Source of the DNA: CAVTWS01 sp963738445
GTDB taxonomy: Bacteria > Actinomycetota > Acidimicrobiia > Acidimicrobiales > SHLQ01
Assembly (NCBI GenBank): GCA_963738445.1
Contig: CAVTWS010000023.1
Location: 434,001-498,000 of the forward strand
Reading direction: 5' to 3'
DNA length: 64,000 nucleotides
The notes under the pieces were generated by a model that worked only from the letters and a program-made list of their open reading frames with translations, was not told where the DNA came from and ran no database searches. A program made the position numbers and the translations under genes. Numbering within the stretch: the first letter of the stretch is position 1; each line of letters begins with the position of its first letter. Positions 1 through 7,505 of this stretch are shown here, piece by piece.

Positions 1-236
1 GTGGCGGGTCGGGCGGGCCGGGCGAGGGGGGGCAGCTCATCGGGCGACGGGATGAAGAACCGGCGAGGATCGACCGGCGCACCGGTGTCCGGCGCGGCGG
101 CCGGTGGTGCCGTCGCGACGACGGCCGGTGGTGCCCCACGGCGACGCCGATGGAGCCATTCGTCGGCCACCGGCTCCTGGTCGAGGGACGGCAGGGCGTC
201 GAGTTCGGCGTGGAGGGAGAGAGGTTCGTCAGGCAT
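1..236 (-). CDS. Hypothetical protein, N-terminal part, cut by window edge
   Basis: An open frame begins with ATG at 236 on the minus strand and runs off the left edge without a stop, giving at least 78 residues. The N-terminus reads MPDEPLSLHAELDALPSL, followed by acidic, proline- and alanine-rich sequence and a segment FFIPSPDELPPL. Codon third positions are strongly G/C as in real genes here, whereas the opposite-strand reading of the same DNA is low-complexity Arg/Gly. It is divergent from the DUF222 gene. I do not recognise the family. No convincing ribosome binding site precedes the ATG. Confidence 0.5.
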   Translation of the reverse strand, partial: MPDEPLSLHAELDALPSLDQEPVADEWLHRRRRGAPPAVVATAPPAAAPDTGAPVDPRRFFIPSPDELPPLARPARPA

Positions 237-393
237 CGCGGAGGGGGCCGGGCTCGAGGGCACGTTCGCGGACCAGTCAACCACGTGGTGCTCCCGAGCC
301 GGCGGCGGGTTCGGGGACGACGACATGGTGCCGCGTCGCACTGGCCCGGGCGCGCGTGACCGCCTCGAGACTCCGAGGCCCCCTGTCGATCTC

Positions 394-1455
394 GTGGGCT
401 CTGCCACGTCCTGTGCTGCTCTGTGCGCTGTCGGTGCCTTGGGCGGTCACCGGCACCGGATCGCCGCGGCGGCGGTGGCGTTGGAGGCGAGCGGTTCGGG
501 GCCGGCGGTGCAGGAGACGTTGGCGGCGGGTGGGGCGATGTCGAAACGTGCCGCCAAGGCCCAAGCCGATCAGGCAGCGGCGTTGACGGCGTTCCCGGCG
601 GTGTCCGACGCCGCGCAGTCGGGGGCGGCGCATCCGGAGAACGTCGCCGCGGTGGCCATCGCGGTGCGGGGGTTGAACGCGGATCAGAAGGCCCGGTTGG
701 CGGGTCAGGACCGTGGCTTGGCGCAACGCGCCGCCGATACCCGCCCGGACATGTTCGCCGCTTTGTTGCGGGACCGGGTTCACCAGATCAGGGCCGGAGA
801 TGCCGAGACGCTGGTGCAACAGCAGCGGGCCGCGTCGGGGGTGTCGATCACGCCGGGCCGTGACGGCATGTGGGGCATCCGTGGCGACATCGACCCCGAA
901 CGCGGCCGCGCCATGTCCACCCGCGTCGACACCGTGGCCCGACAGTTCGCCGGTGACGATCAGGTGACGGCGAATCATCGGGCGGCGGCGTTGCATCACC
1001 TCGTCACCGGCACCACCGATCGGCTCCCCGTCCCGAGGTTGCCGATCGGCATCATCGTCGACCACCACACGATGACCCACGGATGCCACGAGGCGACGGT
1101 GGCTGAAACCTGGGACGGTGAACCCGTCGACGGCGCCGATCTGGGCCGAATGATGTGCGACGCCGACAGCATCCATCACCTGGTCCCGGTGGAGGCGGGT
1201 GGTGAGACCCGGCTCGACAACCTCGTACCGGTCAGCTTCGACTGGCACCACAAGATCCACCACGGCGGCTGGACCCTCACCATCGCCCCCGACCGCACCC
1301 TCACCGTGCACCGCCCCGACGGCACCCTCGACCGCACCATCGCGCCACCCGCCCCCATCACCCGCCACGGCCCCCGAACCCGCACGGCGAGGCGCGGCGG
1401 AAGGTCTGAACGGCCCGAGCCGGAATGCCCAGGACCGCGGCAGGCGCGCTGTTAG
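394..1455 (+). CDS. Degenerate DUF222 / HNH endonuclease-type protein
   Basis: The C-terminal two thirds resemble actinobacterial DUF222 proteins that end in an HNH nuclease domain. DUF222 hallmarks are the helical segment SKRAAKAQADQAAAL and the block near residues 155–180 containing DPERGRAMSTRVD. The C-terminus has HHLVPVEAGG, DNLVPV and WHHKIHHGGW, which is the His-rich core of the HNH motif. The usual stretch of about 40 residues before it, carrying the CxxPGC zinc ligands, is absent, and the last zinc Cys is replaced (SFDWHH). The protein is therefore probably catalytically impaired. The start is uncertain: GTG 394 was chosen, ATG 325 is also in frame, and neither has a ribosome binding site. 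Members of this family are often multi-copy and linked to mobile DNA. Confidence 0.7.
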   Translation: MGSATSCAALCAVGALGGHRHRIAAAAVALEASGSGPAVQETLAAGGAMSKRAAKAQADQAAALTAFPAVSDAAQSGAAHPENVAAVAIAVRGLNADQKARLAGQDRGLAQRAADTRPDMFAALLRDRVHQIRAGDAETLVQQQRAASGVSITPGRDGMWGIRGDIDPERGRAMSTRVDTVARQFAGDDQVTANHRAAALHHLVTGTTDRLPVPRLPIGIIVDHHTMTHGCHEATVAETWDGEPVDGADLGRMMCDADSIHHLVPVEAGGETRLDNLVPVSFDWHHKIHHGGWTLTIAPDRTLTVHRPDGTLDRTIAPPAPITRHGPRTRTARRGGRSERPEPECPGPRQARC

Positions 1456-1458
1456 GCT
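1453..1458 (+). promoter_or_regulatory. Possible -10 element TAGGCT ahead of M23 peptidase
   Basis: TAGGCT fits the TANNNT pattern seen before other genes here, and the same hexamer precedes the PKD gene at 49282. It overlaps the stop codon of the DUF222 gene and would give a leader of roughly 90 bases before the GTG at 1556. Confidence 0.3.
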
Positions 1459-1468
1459 CTCACCCGGA

Positions 1469-1531
1469 GTGGCCGGGGTCGGGCCGAATTTTGCGTTCAT
1501 CGACGAGCGCGAGACATCGGTGCTCGCTTGA
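1469..1531 (+). other. Possible 20-codon upstream ORF in M23 leader
   Basis: GTG at 1469 lies 10 bases after TAGGCT and opens a 20-codon frame (starting VAGVGPNF, ending at TGA 1529). Its last codons form the left arm of the hairpin at 1519–1540. Translation could interact with that hairpin, but nothing else supports expression. Confidence 0.2.
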
Positions 1532-1540
1532 GCGAGCACC
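1519..1540 (+). promoter_or_regulatory. Perfect hairpin just upstream of M23 ribosome binding site
   Basis: GGTGCTCGCT and AGCGAGCACC form a perfect 10-bp stem around a 2-base centre. It ends four bases before the AGAGGTGAAG ribosome binding site of the gene starting at 1556. There is no U-tract, so it is more like a leader structure or protein-binding palindrome than a classic terminator. It could also end transcription of the DUF222 gene. Confidence 0.5.
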
Positions 1541-1555
1541 CTCAGAGGTGAAGAC

Positions 1556-2821
1556 GTGCGACCACCGAACGACAACTCCGACCTTCCTGGCGACCCTCGG
1601 TCCGACGTTTGGGGCGACCCTCGGTCCGATGTGCTGCGCGCTCGGCGGGCAGGCAGGCCACGTCCACGGAACCGGCCCCGAGCCGTCCGGGCGGTCGTTG
1701 TGCTCGTCGCCGCGTCGCTCGTCGGTCCGGCGTTCGCCGCCGCCGACAGTGAGATCGGTGAGGCTCGTCGCCGTCGTGACGAGGTGCGAGACGAGCAGGC
1801 CGACGCCGCGGCAACGCTCGACCTCCTCAACGCCGAGTACGAGGATGTCACGTCTGCCGCCGCCGGCATCGAAGCCGCGGTCGCGGCGCAGGCTGCACAG
1901 GTCGACGCCGCCCGACAGGCGTTGGCGGCGGCCGAGGCCGAGGTGTCCCGCCAGGTGGCATACGGCGAGAGCTTGACGCAGGCGATCGATCTCGCCCGCC
2001 TGGACGCTCGGGACCGAGCCGTGGAGGCGTTCGTGGGTGTCGCCGTGCAGCAGACCGACGTGTGGATGGGCGACACCGACCCCAACCTGTCGGCCCGGAT
2101 GGTCGAGTACCTCCGGGTGACCAACGGCACCTACGAGGACTCCTTCGATCGGCTCCGGGCGCTCGAGCAGCTCCAGCAGGAGGTTGTCGATGCGGCGGGG
2201 TCGGCCCGGGCCGAGGCCGACGGTCTCCGGCTCCAACTCGAAGATGCGCTCGTCCAACTCGAGGTTCGCCTCGAGACGCAACGTCAAGTGCAGGCCGAGG
2301 TTGAGTCCCGCGTGGCTCAGGCCGAGGCCGAGGTGGCCGAGCTCGAGGCCGAGGAAGCTGCGATCGGGGCCGAGATCGAGGCGGCCATCGTCGCCGCCAC
2401 CGGTCGGTTGCGAGCCCCCAACGCGGAGTCGCTGCGTGGTTTCGGCCGCCCGTCGGACGGCGACTACGGCTCGGGTTTCGGGATGCGGCTGCACCCGATC
2501 CTCGGGTACAGCCGCCCCCACAACGGGATCGACATCTCCGGCTCCACCGGCGATCCCGTCTGGGCCGCCAAAGGGGGCACCGTGTTCTTCGCCGGCCCCC
2601 GGGGCGGGTTCGGCAACTGCATCATCGTCGATCACGGCGATGGTGTGATGACGGTGTACGCCCACCTGTCGCAGATCCACGTCAACGTCGGCAACCGGGT
2701 CGACAAAGGCGAGACGATCGGCGAGATCGGTACGACCGGCCTCTCCACCGGACCTCATCTGCACTTCGAGGTCCGCGTCAACGGCCAAGCTCAGGACCCG
2801 CTCGTGTTTCTCCCCCTCTGA
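1556..2821 (+). CDS. Secreted coiled-coil M23 family metallopeptidase
   Basis: This 421-residue protein is probably a peptidoglycan-cleaving endopeptidase or an EnvC-like amidase activator acting outside the membrane. A signal or anchor segment lies at about residues 43–62 (AVVVLVAASLVGPAFA). A long Ala/Glu-rich coiled coil follows to about residue 285, and the C-terminal M23 (LytM) domain spans about 300–421. Zinc-site motifs are intact: HNGIDIS near residue 322 and GPHLHFEV near residue 402. The GTG start at 1556 is fixed by the ribosome binding site AGAGGTGAAG at 1544–1553. Residues 12–26 contain a direct repeat (GDPRSDVW then GDPRSDV) before the membrane segment. Its neighbour DivIVA suggests a role in envelope growth or division. 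Confidence 0.88.
   Translation: MRPPNDNSDLPGDPRSDVWGDPRSDVLRARRAGRPRPRNRPRAVRAVVVLVAASLVGPAFAAADSEIGEARRRRDEVRDEQADAAATLDLLNAEYEDVTSAAAGIEAAVAAQAAQVDAARQALAAAEAEVSRQVAYGESLTQAIDLARLDARDRAVEAFVGVAVQQTDVWMGDTDPNLSARMVEYLRVTNGTYEDSFDRLRALEQLQQEVVDAAGSARAEADGLRLQLEDALVQLEVRLETQRQVQAEVESRVAQAEAEVAELEAEEAAIGAEIEAAIVAATGRLRAPNAESLRGFGRPSDGDYGSGFGMRLHPILGYSRPHNGIDISGSTGDPVWAAKGGTVFFAGPRGGFGNCIIVDHGDGVMTVYAHLSQIHVNVGNRVDKGETIGEIGTTGLSTGPHLHFEVRVNGQAQDPLVFLPL
1589..1632 (+). repeat. 24-base tandem repeat in M23 N-terminus
   Basis: Nearly two copies of a 24-base unit start at 1589 and 1613 (GGCGACCCTCGGTCCGAYGT core). They encode the octapeptide GDPRSDVW and its partial repeat in the predicted cytoplasmic N-terminus. 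Confidence 0.7.
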
Positions 2822-2928
2822 CCGCCGCAGGAGCGTTCAGCACCAACCCAGAATTCGTCCGGTCAGACACCGTCCGAAGGCCCCAGGGACCACGGTCCGT
2901 AGTGCCTATGGCGCGGTGGGTGATACTT

Positions 2929-2946
2929 GAGCCAAGATATTGGCTC
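2929..2946 (+). promoter_or_regulatory. Palindrome GAGCCAA-GATA-TTGGCTC upstream of divIVA
   Basis: A perfect 7-bp inverted repeat around GATA, in a locally AT-richer patch 36 bases before the divIVA start. The position suits an operator or promoter-overlapping site. No -35/-10 pair is clear, so the function is not assigned. Confidence 0.4.
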
Positions 2947-2982
2947 GGCGGGCGCCGAACCACACATCAGGAGGCACTGAAC

Positions 2983-3690
2983 GTGGATGCCCATAGGAAC
3001 ACGCTGACCAGCCGCGACGTGCTCACGCAGGTCTTCGAGGCCAAGGCCCGCAAGGGATACGAACCGCGTGAGGTCGACGCGTTCCTCCGCCGGGTGGCCG
3101 ATGCGCTCGACGTCCTCCAGGACGAAGTCGAGACGTTGAAGCTGCAGGTCGCGACGGCCATCCCGATGGGGATCACCGCCGACGCACCCGTCACCGCGGC
3201 TCCGGCATCAGGGAGCCGGGCCGAACACGAGTCGCTCGAGATGATCCTGCGCCTGGCCCAGAAGACCGCGGAGGAGACTCTGTCGGAAGCTCACCGTCGG
3301 GCCGACGAAGTCGTCGCCGAAGCCAACTTCCGCGCCGCCCAGATCGGCCGGGAAGCGGATCGCAAGGCGTTCGAAGCGGCGAGCCGCACCCAGTCCGAGC
3401 TCCGCCTCGTCGAGAGCGACATCGAGCAGCGTCGCGAGGAGCTGACCGCCGTGCATTCGGCGCTCCAGTCCGAGCAGGGACGCATCCGCGACATCGCCGC
3501 CCAGCTTCTGCACCTGTCGGCCGACCTCACCTGGGACGATGACAGCGACGATTTCGTCGATCTCACCGCGGCCCTGCCCGAGGCCGGATCTACCGAGGCC
3601 CCCGCGTCCGACGTCACCCGGATCGACTTCGACTCGGTCGCCGCGGCGCCGAGTGTCAGCGAGAACGGCACCTTCGAGAACATCAGCTGA
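2983..3690 (+). CDS. divIVA: DivIVA / Wag31-like polar growth protein
   Basis: The 235-residue protein has the DivIVA N-terminal membrane-curvature domain (DVLTQVFEAKARKGYEPREVDAFL, about residues 10–34). A charged coiled coil rich in Ala, Glu and Arg follows at about 85–200, then a low-complexity acidic tail. DivIVA proteins recruit cell-wall synthesis and division factors to poles and septa. The GTG at 2983 is preferred over upstream in-frame starts because a strong ribosome binding site (CAGGAGG, 2968–2974) sits 8 bases before it and the DivIVA domain begins immediately after. It lies downstream of the M23 peptidase and ends before a strong hairpin shared with the convergent kynU. Confidence 0.9.
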   Translation: MDAHRNTLTSRDVLTQVFEAKARKGYEPREVDAFLRRVADALDVLQDEVETLKLQVATAIPMGITADAPVTAAPASGSRAEHESLEMILRLAQKTAEETLSEAHRRADEVVAEANFRAAQIGREADRKAFEAASRTQSELRLVESDIEQRREELTAVHSALQSEQGRIRDIAAQLLHLSADLTWDDDSDDFVDLTAALPEAGSTEAPASDVTRIDFDSVAAAPSVSENGTFENIS

Positions 3691-3733
3691 TCAGCCCCGG
3701 GCCGCTCACGGCCCGAGCCCGACCCATGTCTTC

Positions 3734-3768
3734 GCCCGGCCCGGTCCCTTCGAGGGGCCGGGCCGGGC
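3734..3768. terminator. Bidirectional terminator between divIVA and kynU
   Basis: A 15-bp stem (GCCCGGCCCGGTCCC pairing with its near-perfect complement, one G:T) closes a 5-base loop TTCGA between two convergent genes. It lacks a U-tract, as is common in actinobacteria. A smaller hairpin (CGGGCCG-CTCA-CGGCCCG) precedes it at 3698–3715. Confidence 0.75.
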
Positions 3769-3772
3769 GCCG

Positions 3773-5053
3773 TCATGAGCCCCGGTCGGCCCGAGCGGCC
3801 GAGAGGGCCGTCACGGCGATCGCGGCATCGGCGAACGAGTTGTAGAGCGGGGTGGGGCTGAGCCGGATGATGTCGGGGGCGCGGAAATCGGCCATCACGC
3901 CCCGGCGGGCGAGCGCGGCGAGGAGATCCTGGCCGTCCTGGACCCGCACGGACACCTGGGCGCCGCGACGTTCCGGTTCGACCGGGGTCACGACATCGAA
4001 GCCGGCCGCGACCAGGCCGTCGTACAGAAAGCCGGTCAAGGCCATGGACTTGGTGCGCAGGCGCTCGAGGCCGGCCTCGAGGAACAGCGGCAACGAGGCC
4101 GCCAACGGCGCCAGGGCGAGGATGGGCGGATTGGAGAGCTTCCAGCCGTCGGCGCCCGGACGGGGTACGAACCGGTGGTGTTCGTTCATCGAGAACCGGG
4201 TCTCGGGATCGTTGCCCCACCAGCCACCGAGGCGCGGGGTGGTGAGGTCGGTCGAGTGGCGCTGATGGACGAAGAGTCCGGCGACCGATCCGGGGCCGCC
4301 GTTCAGGTACTTGTACGTGCACCAGGCCGCGGCGTCGACATCCCAGTCGTGAAGGGCGAGCGGGACGTTGCCGGCGGCATGGGCGAGGTCCAAGACGATG
4401 GGGCATCCGGCTTCGTGGGCGACCGACGTCATGGCCGCCATGTCGAGCAGATGGCCCGAGTGGAAGTTGACGCCGCCGAGCACGACCAGCCCGATGTCAG
4501 GCCGGGCGGCGAGGACGGCGGCCAGGTGGTCGGGTTCGAGCGGACCGGCCGAAGGGTTCGGGCCGACCTCCACGACGGATCGGTCAGGGTCGTGGCCCCG
4601 CCAGGCGACGTGGGTCTGGACGGCATACCGGTCCGAGGGGAACGCCCCCCGCTCGATCGCGACGGACGGGCGGCCCGCGGTCGGGCGGTAGAAGCTGGCC
4701 AGGAGCAGGTGCAGGTTGGCGGTGAGCCCGTTGGCCAGGGCGACCTCATCGGGTCGAGCGCCGACGATGGTGGCCACGATGTCCTCGAGCGGCTCTTCGA
4801 ACCGGTACCACGGGCGATCGCCGTCGAAATGTCCGTCGACGGCGGACCTGGACCACGCGTCCATCACCCGTTGCACGGCCGGCCCGGCCTCCAGCGGCTG
4901 CAGCCCGAGCGAGTTGCCGACGAGATAGGTGGCCCGACCGGCGGAACCGGCACGGGCGGGGTGGGCGAAGCGGTCGGCGAACGACGCCAGCTCGTCGTGG
5001 TGGTCCAGTTCGAGGACCCGGTCGAGCAGGCCCGGCATCGGCGTGTCGGTCAC
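3773..5053 (-). CDS. kynU: Kynureninase
   Basis: This is a PLP-dependent hydrolase that converts L-kynurenine to anthranilate and alanine, or 3-hydroxykynurenine to 3-hydroxyanthranilate. Its 426 residues match the family length. Visible signatures are the N-terminal YLVGNSLGLQP, PWYRFEEPLE, the LDLAHAAGN segment at about 221–229 (Asp for the PLP ring nitrogen), and the PLP lysine in TYKYLNGGPG at about residue 248. The GTG start (5053) overlaps the stop of the upstream dioxygenase gene by four bases, so the two are translationally coupled. Together they convert 3-hydroxykynurenine towards the precursor of quinolinate. No kynA or kynB is in this window. Confidence 0.93.
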   Translation of the reverse strand: MTDTPMPGLLDRVLELDHHDELASFADRFAHPARAGSAGRATYLVGNSLGLQPLEAGPAVQRVMDAWSRSAVDGHFDGDRPWYRFEEPLEDIVATIVGARPDEVALANGLTANLHLLLASFYRPTAGRPSVAIERGAFPSDRYAVQTHVAWRGHDPDRSVVEVGPNPSAGPLEPDHLAAVLAARPDIGLVVLGGVNFHSGHLLDMAAMTSVAHEAGCPIVLDLAHAAGNVPLALHDWDVDAAAWCTYKYLNGGPGSVAGLFVHQRHSTDLTTPRLGGWWGNDPETRFSMNEHHRFVPRPGADGWKLSNPPILALAPLAASLPLFLEAGLERLRTKSMALTGFLYDGLVAAGFDVVTPVEPERRGAQVSVRVQDGQDLLAALARRGVMADFRAPDIIRLSPTPLYNSFADAAIAVTALSAARADRGS

Positions 5054-5616
5054 GTCGGGTCCACGGTGTTCGGTGCCGGGTCGTCGGGAAAGGCGAACGG
5101 TCCGGGCACGGGCGCCACCTCACCGCACGCGCCGCAGGTCCGGCGTCGAGGGTCGGCCGCCACCCCGTCGAGGATTCCTTTGAGCTCGCCGACGATGTCG
5201 GACAGGGCGAGCCGGGTCTGCCAGATCACGGCGCCACACGACGAGCAGTACCAACGAAGCTGATCGAGCTCACCGTCGCGCCGTTGGCGTTCGATCACGA
5301 CACCCCAGGTGCCCGCCGGGCGCCGCGGCGAGTGCGGCACATGGGCGGGAACGAGCAGCAGGTCACCGGGACCGACGTGGTGCTCAACCGTGCGATCGCC
5401 GTCGATGACGTCGACCCGGATGGTGCCTTCGAGCTGATAGAAGAGCTCGTCGCCCGGGTTGACGTGGAAGTCGTTGCGAGCATTCGGGCCGCGCACGACC
5501 ATCACGATGAACTCCGAATCGGGCCAGATCACCTGATTCGACACCGGGGGATCGAACTCGTCGCGGTGATCGTCGATCCAGCGGAGGAGGTCCAGGGGCA
5601 CGAGGGCAGCGGCCAT
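5050..5616 (-). CDS. nbaC: 3-hydroxyanthranilate 3,4-dioxygenase
   Basis: A cupin-fold iron dioxygenase that opens 3-hydroxyanthranilate to 2-amino-3-carboxymuconate semialdehyde, the step after KynU. The 188 residues include the metal ligands His51, Glu57 and His95 (motifs DFHVNPGDELFYQ and PAHVPHSP). A C-terminal rubredoxin-like iron site is formed by CSSC (124–127) and CGAC (161–164), typical of the bacterial two-iron form. The start is ATG 5616 or ATG 5625. A CAGAAT hexamer lies 7 bases before 5616, which would suit a leaderless transcript. It overlaps kynU by four bases and diverges from psuK. Confidence 0.92.
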   Translation of the reverse strand: MAAALVPLDLLRWIDDHRDEFDPPVSNQVIWPDSEFIVMVVRGPNARNDFHVNPGDELFYQLEGTIRVDVIDGDRTVEHHVGPGDLLLVPAHVPHSPRRPAGTWGVVIERQRRDGELDQLRWYCSSCGAVIWQTRLALSDIVGELKGILDGVAADPRRRTCGACGEVAPVPGPFAFPDDPAPNTVDPT

Positions 5617-5651
5617 GGGCGTCATTCTGCCCAGCACAGCGACCCGTCCGG

Positions 5652-5657
5652 TAGCGT
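5652..5657 (+). promoter_or_regulatory. -10 element TAGCGT of leaderless psuK promoter
   Basis: TAGCGT is followed by exactly eight bases and the GTG start of psuK, so transcription would begin at or next to the start codon. It lies within about 30 bases of the divergent dioxygenase start, so the two promoters are back to back. Confidence 0.55.
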
Positions 5658-5665
5658 CGCCGGTC

Positions 5666-6538
5666 GTGGTTCTGTGCGCCATCGGTGATTTGGTCGAAGA
5701 CGTCGTGGTGTACATCGGTGTCGCGCCCCGCCGGGGCGACGATGCCGCGGCCCGGATCGTGCGTCGCCGAGGGGGCAGCGCCGCCAACGTGGCGGCATCC
5801 GCCGCCCGTGCCGGATACCCCTCGCGGTTCGTCGGCCAGATCGGCGACGACCCCACCGGATCGCGTCTGGTGTCCGATCTTCGCGCCGAGGGCGTCGACA
5901 CCTGCGTGGTCGCCGGGGGGCGCACGGGAGCGGTCGTGGCGCTCGTCGAGCCCGGTGGCGAGCGCACCATGTTCTCCGACCGGGGCGCGGCTCCGTTGCT
6001 GTCGGGCGTGCCCGACGGGTGGCTCGACGGCGTGGCCATGATCCACGTTCCGGCGTACAGCCTGCTGGCCGAACCGCTCGCCACCGCCGTCTACGACGTC
6101 TTCGGCACGGCCGCCGACATGGGCATCGACATCAGCCTCGACGCCTCGGCGATCAGCGTGATCGACGAGTTCGGCTTGCGTGAGTTCCGACGTCTCGTCT
6201 CTGAGCTTCGCCCCGCGGTTCTGCTGTGCAATCGGGCCGAAGCGGGCCATCTGGGCTTGCGGGCCCGTGCGCCGGCGCCGGGAGTGCGCCTGACCGTCGT
6301 GAAGGCGGGGGCGCGACCCACGCTCGTCATCCATCCCGACGGCTCGGTCGAGTCGGTTCCGGTCCCACCGATCGACGACGTTCGGGACACGACCGGCGCC
6401 GGCGATGCCTTTGCCGCCGGTTTCCTGTCCGCCCTGATCCAGGGCCGAACGACCCGGGACGCGGTCGTCGTCGCCCATTCACTCGCCGCGGATGCCATCA
6501 CCCGGTCCAGCCGGCAAGCCCGAGGAGCGCTCGTATGA
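5666..6538 (+). CDS. psuK: PfkB-family sugar kinase, probable pseudouridine kinase
   Basis: The ribokinase/PfkB fold is shown by an N-terminal GDLVEDVVV strand, the substrate motif GGSAANVAASAARAG, and the C-terminal ATP/anion-hole motif DTTGAGDAFAAGF with its catalytic Asp. Length is 290 residues. Its stop overlaps the start of the pseudouridine-5'-phosphate glycosidase gene (ATGA). This coupling indicates that it phosphorylates pseudouridine for the next enzyme to split. The kinase specificity is inferred from that neighbour; the fold alone would also fit ribokinase or fructokinase. GTG 5666 was chosen because it abuts the -10 element and the kinase fold starts there. Confidence 0.85.
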   Translation: MVLCAIGDLVEDVVVYIGVAPRRGDDAAARIVRRRGGSAANVAASAARAGYPSRFVGQIGDDPTGSRLVSDLRAEGVDTCVVAGGRTGAVVALVEPGGERTMFSDRGAAPLLSGVPDGWLDGVAMIHVPAYSLLAEPLATAVYDVFGTAADMGIDISLDASAISVIDEFGLREFRRLVSELRPAVLLCNRAEAGHLGLRARAPAPGVRLTVVKAGARPTLVIHPDGSVESVPVPPIDDVRDTTGAGDAFAAGFLSALIQGRTTRDAVVVAHSLAADAITRSSRQARGALV

Positions 6539-7443
6539 CCGACCCCGTCGTGGTCCACCATGACGTCCTGGCCGCCCTTCGAGCCGGGCAGCCCGTGGTG
6601 GCGCTCGAATCGACGATCTTCTCCAACCTGGGGCTTCCTTCGCCAGCCAACGCCGAAGCACTCGATCGCTGCATCGGCGCGATCTCCGCCACCGGCGGGA
6701 CCACCGCGGTGACCGCAGTGCTCGACGGGGTGCTACGGGTGGGCCTCGACCCGGCCGAGTACCCGCGCATCCTCGGTGCCGCCCGGAAGGTCGCCGAGAG
6801 GGAGCTCGCCGTGGCAGGTGCGCTGAGGTGGGAGTTCGGCGCCACCACCGTCTCCGCGTCGTTGGCGCTGGCCGCCCAGGCCGGGGTGAGGGTGTTCGCC
6901 ACCGGCGGAATCGGCGGCGTGCACATCGGGGCCGAGACCACCGATGATGTCAGCGCCGACCTCACCGCCATCGCCCGGCACCAGGTCATCACGGTGTGCG
7001 CCGGCCCGAAATCGTTCCTCGACATCCCCCGCACGGTCGAACGTCTCGAGACCCTCGGCGTACCGGTCATCGGCGTCGGCACCGACCACGTCCCCGGGTT
7101 CTACGCCCGGAGCTCCGGGGTCCGCGTGCCGGTACGGGTGGATGATCCCGCCGACATCGCCCGGATCGCAACCTTGCACTGGCGGCTCGGCCACGGGGGG
7201 CTGCTCGTGACGGTCCCCATCCCTGACGAGGCGGCGATCGCCGATGCCGAGGTGTGGGGCGCCCGAGACGACGCCTTGGCGGAGGCCGCTGCCGCCGGGA
7301 TCAGCGGCGCCGCGGTGACCCCGTTCGTGCTCGCCCGCATCGCCGCGGTGACCGAAGGTCGCTCGATCCCAGCCAACCTGGCCCTGGCCGAGAACAACGC
7401 CCGCCTGGCCGTCGCCATCGCCGCCCATCTCGTCTCCCGCTGA
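6535..7443 (+). CDS. psuG: Pseudouridine-5'-phosphate glycosidase
   Basis: PsuG reversibly splits pseudouridine 5'-phosphate into uracil and ribose 5-phosphate, allowing reuse of pseudouridine from RNA turnover. The 302-residue protein carries family blocks throughout: VVALESTIFSNLGLP (about 21–35), FATGGIGGVHIGAE (about 121–134), CAGPKSFLDIPRTVE with Lys159, and the C-terminal PANLALAENNARLA. It begins with ATG overlapping the psuK stop by four bases, forming a two-gene catabolic operon. Confidence 0.94.
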   Translation: MTDPVVVHHDVLAALRAGQPVVALESTIFSNLGLPSPANAEALDRCIGAISATGGTTAVTAVLDGVLRVGLDPAEYPRILGAARKVAERELAVAGALRWEFGATTVSASLALAAQAGVRVFATGGIGGVHIGAETTDDVSADLTAIARHQVITVCAGPKSFLDIPRTVERLETLGVPVIGVGTDHVPGFYARSSGVRVPVRVDDPADIARIATLHWRLGHGGLLVTVPIPDEAAIADAEVWGARDDALAEAAAAGISGAAVTPFVLARIAAVTEGRSIPANLALAENNARLAVAIAAHLVSR

Positions 7444-7477
7444 GACCGACCGACGGGCGACTCGCGCTCCGCTCCCA

Positions 7478-7505
7478 GGGTTGGCCTATCAGGGTTGGCC
7501 GATCA
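7478..7505 (+). repeat. 14-base tandem duplication at MFS gene 3' end
   Basis: Two head-to-tail copies of GGGTTGGCCKATCA (one mismatch) end at the stop codon of the minus-strand MFS gene. This is a small duplication in the 59-base space between convergent genes. Confidence 0.5.

Noticed and set aside
277..2130. Very long minus-strand open frame across the DUF222 and M23 genes
   Set aside because: It mirrors two plus-strand genes with clear family motifs; its translation is Arg/Ser/Gly-rich low complexity, as expected for antisense frames in GC-rich DNA.
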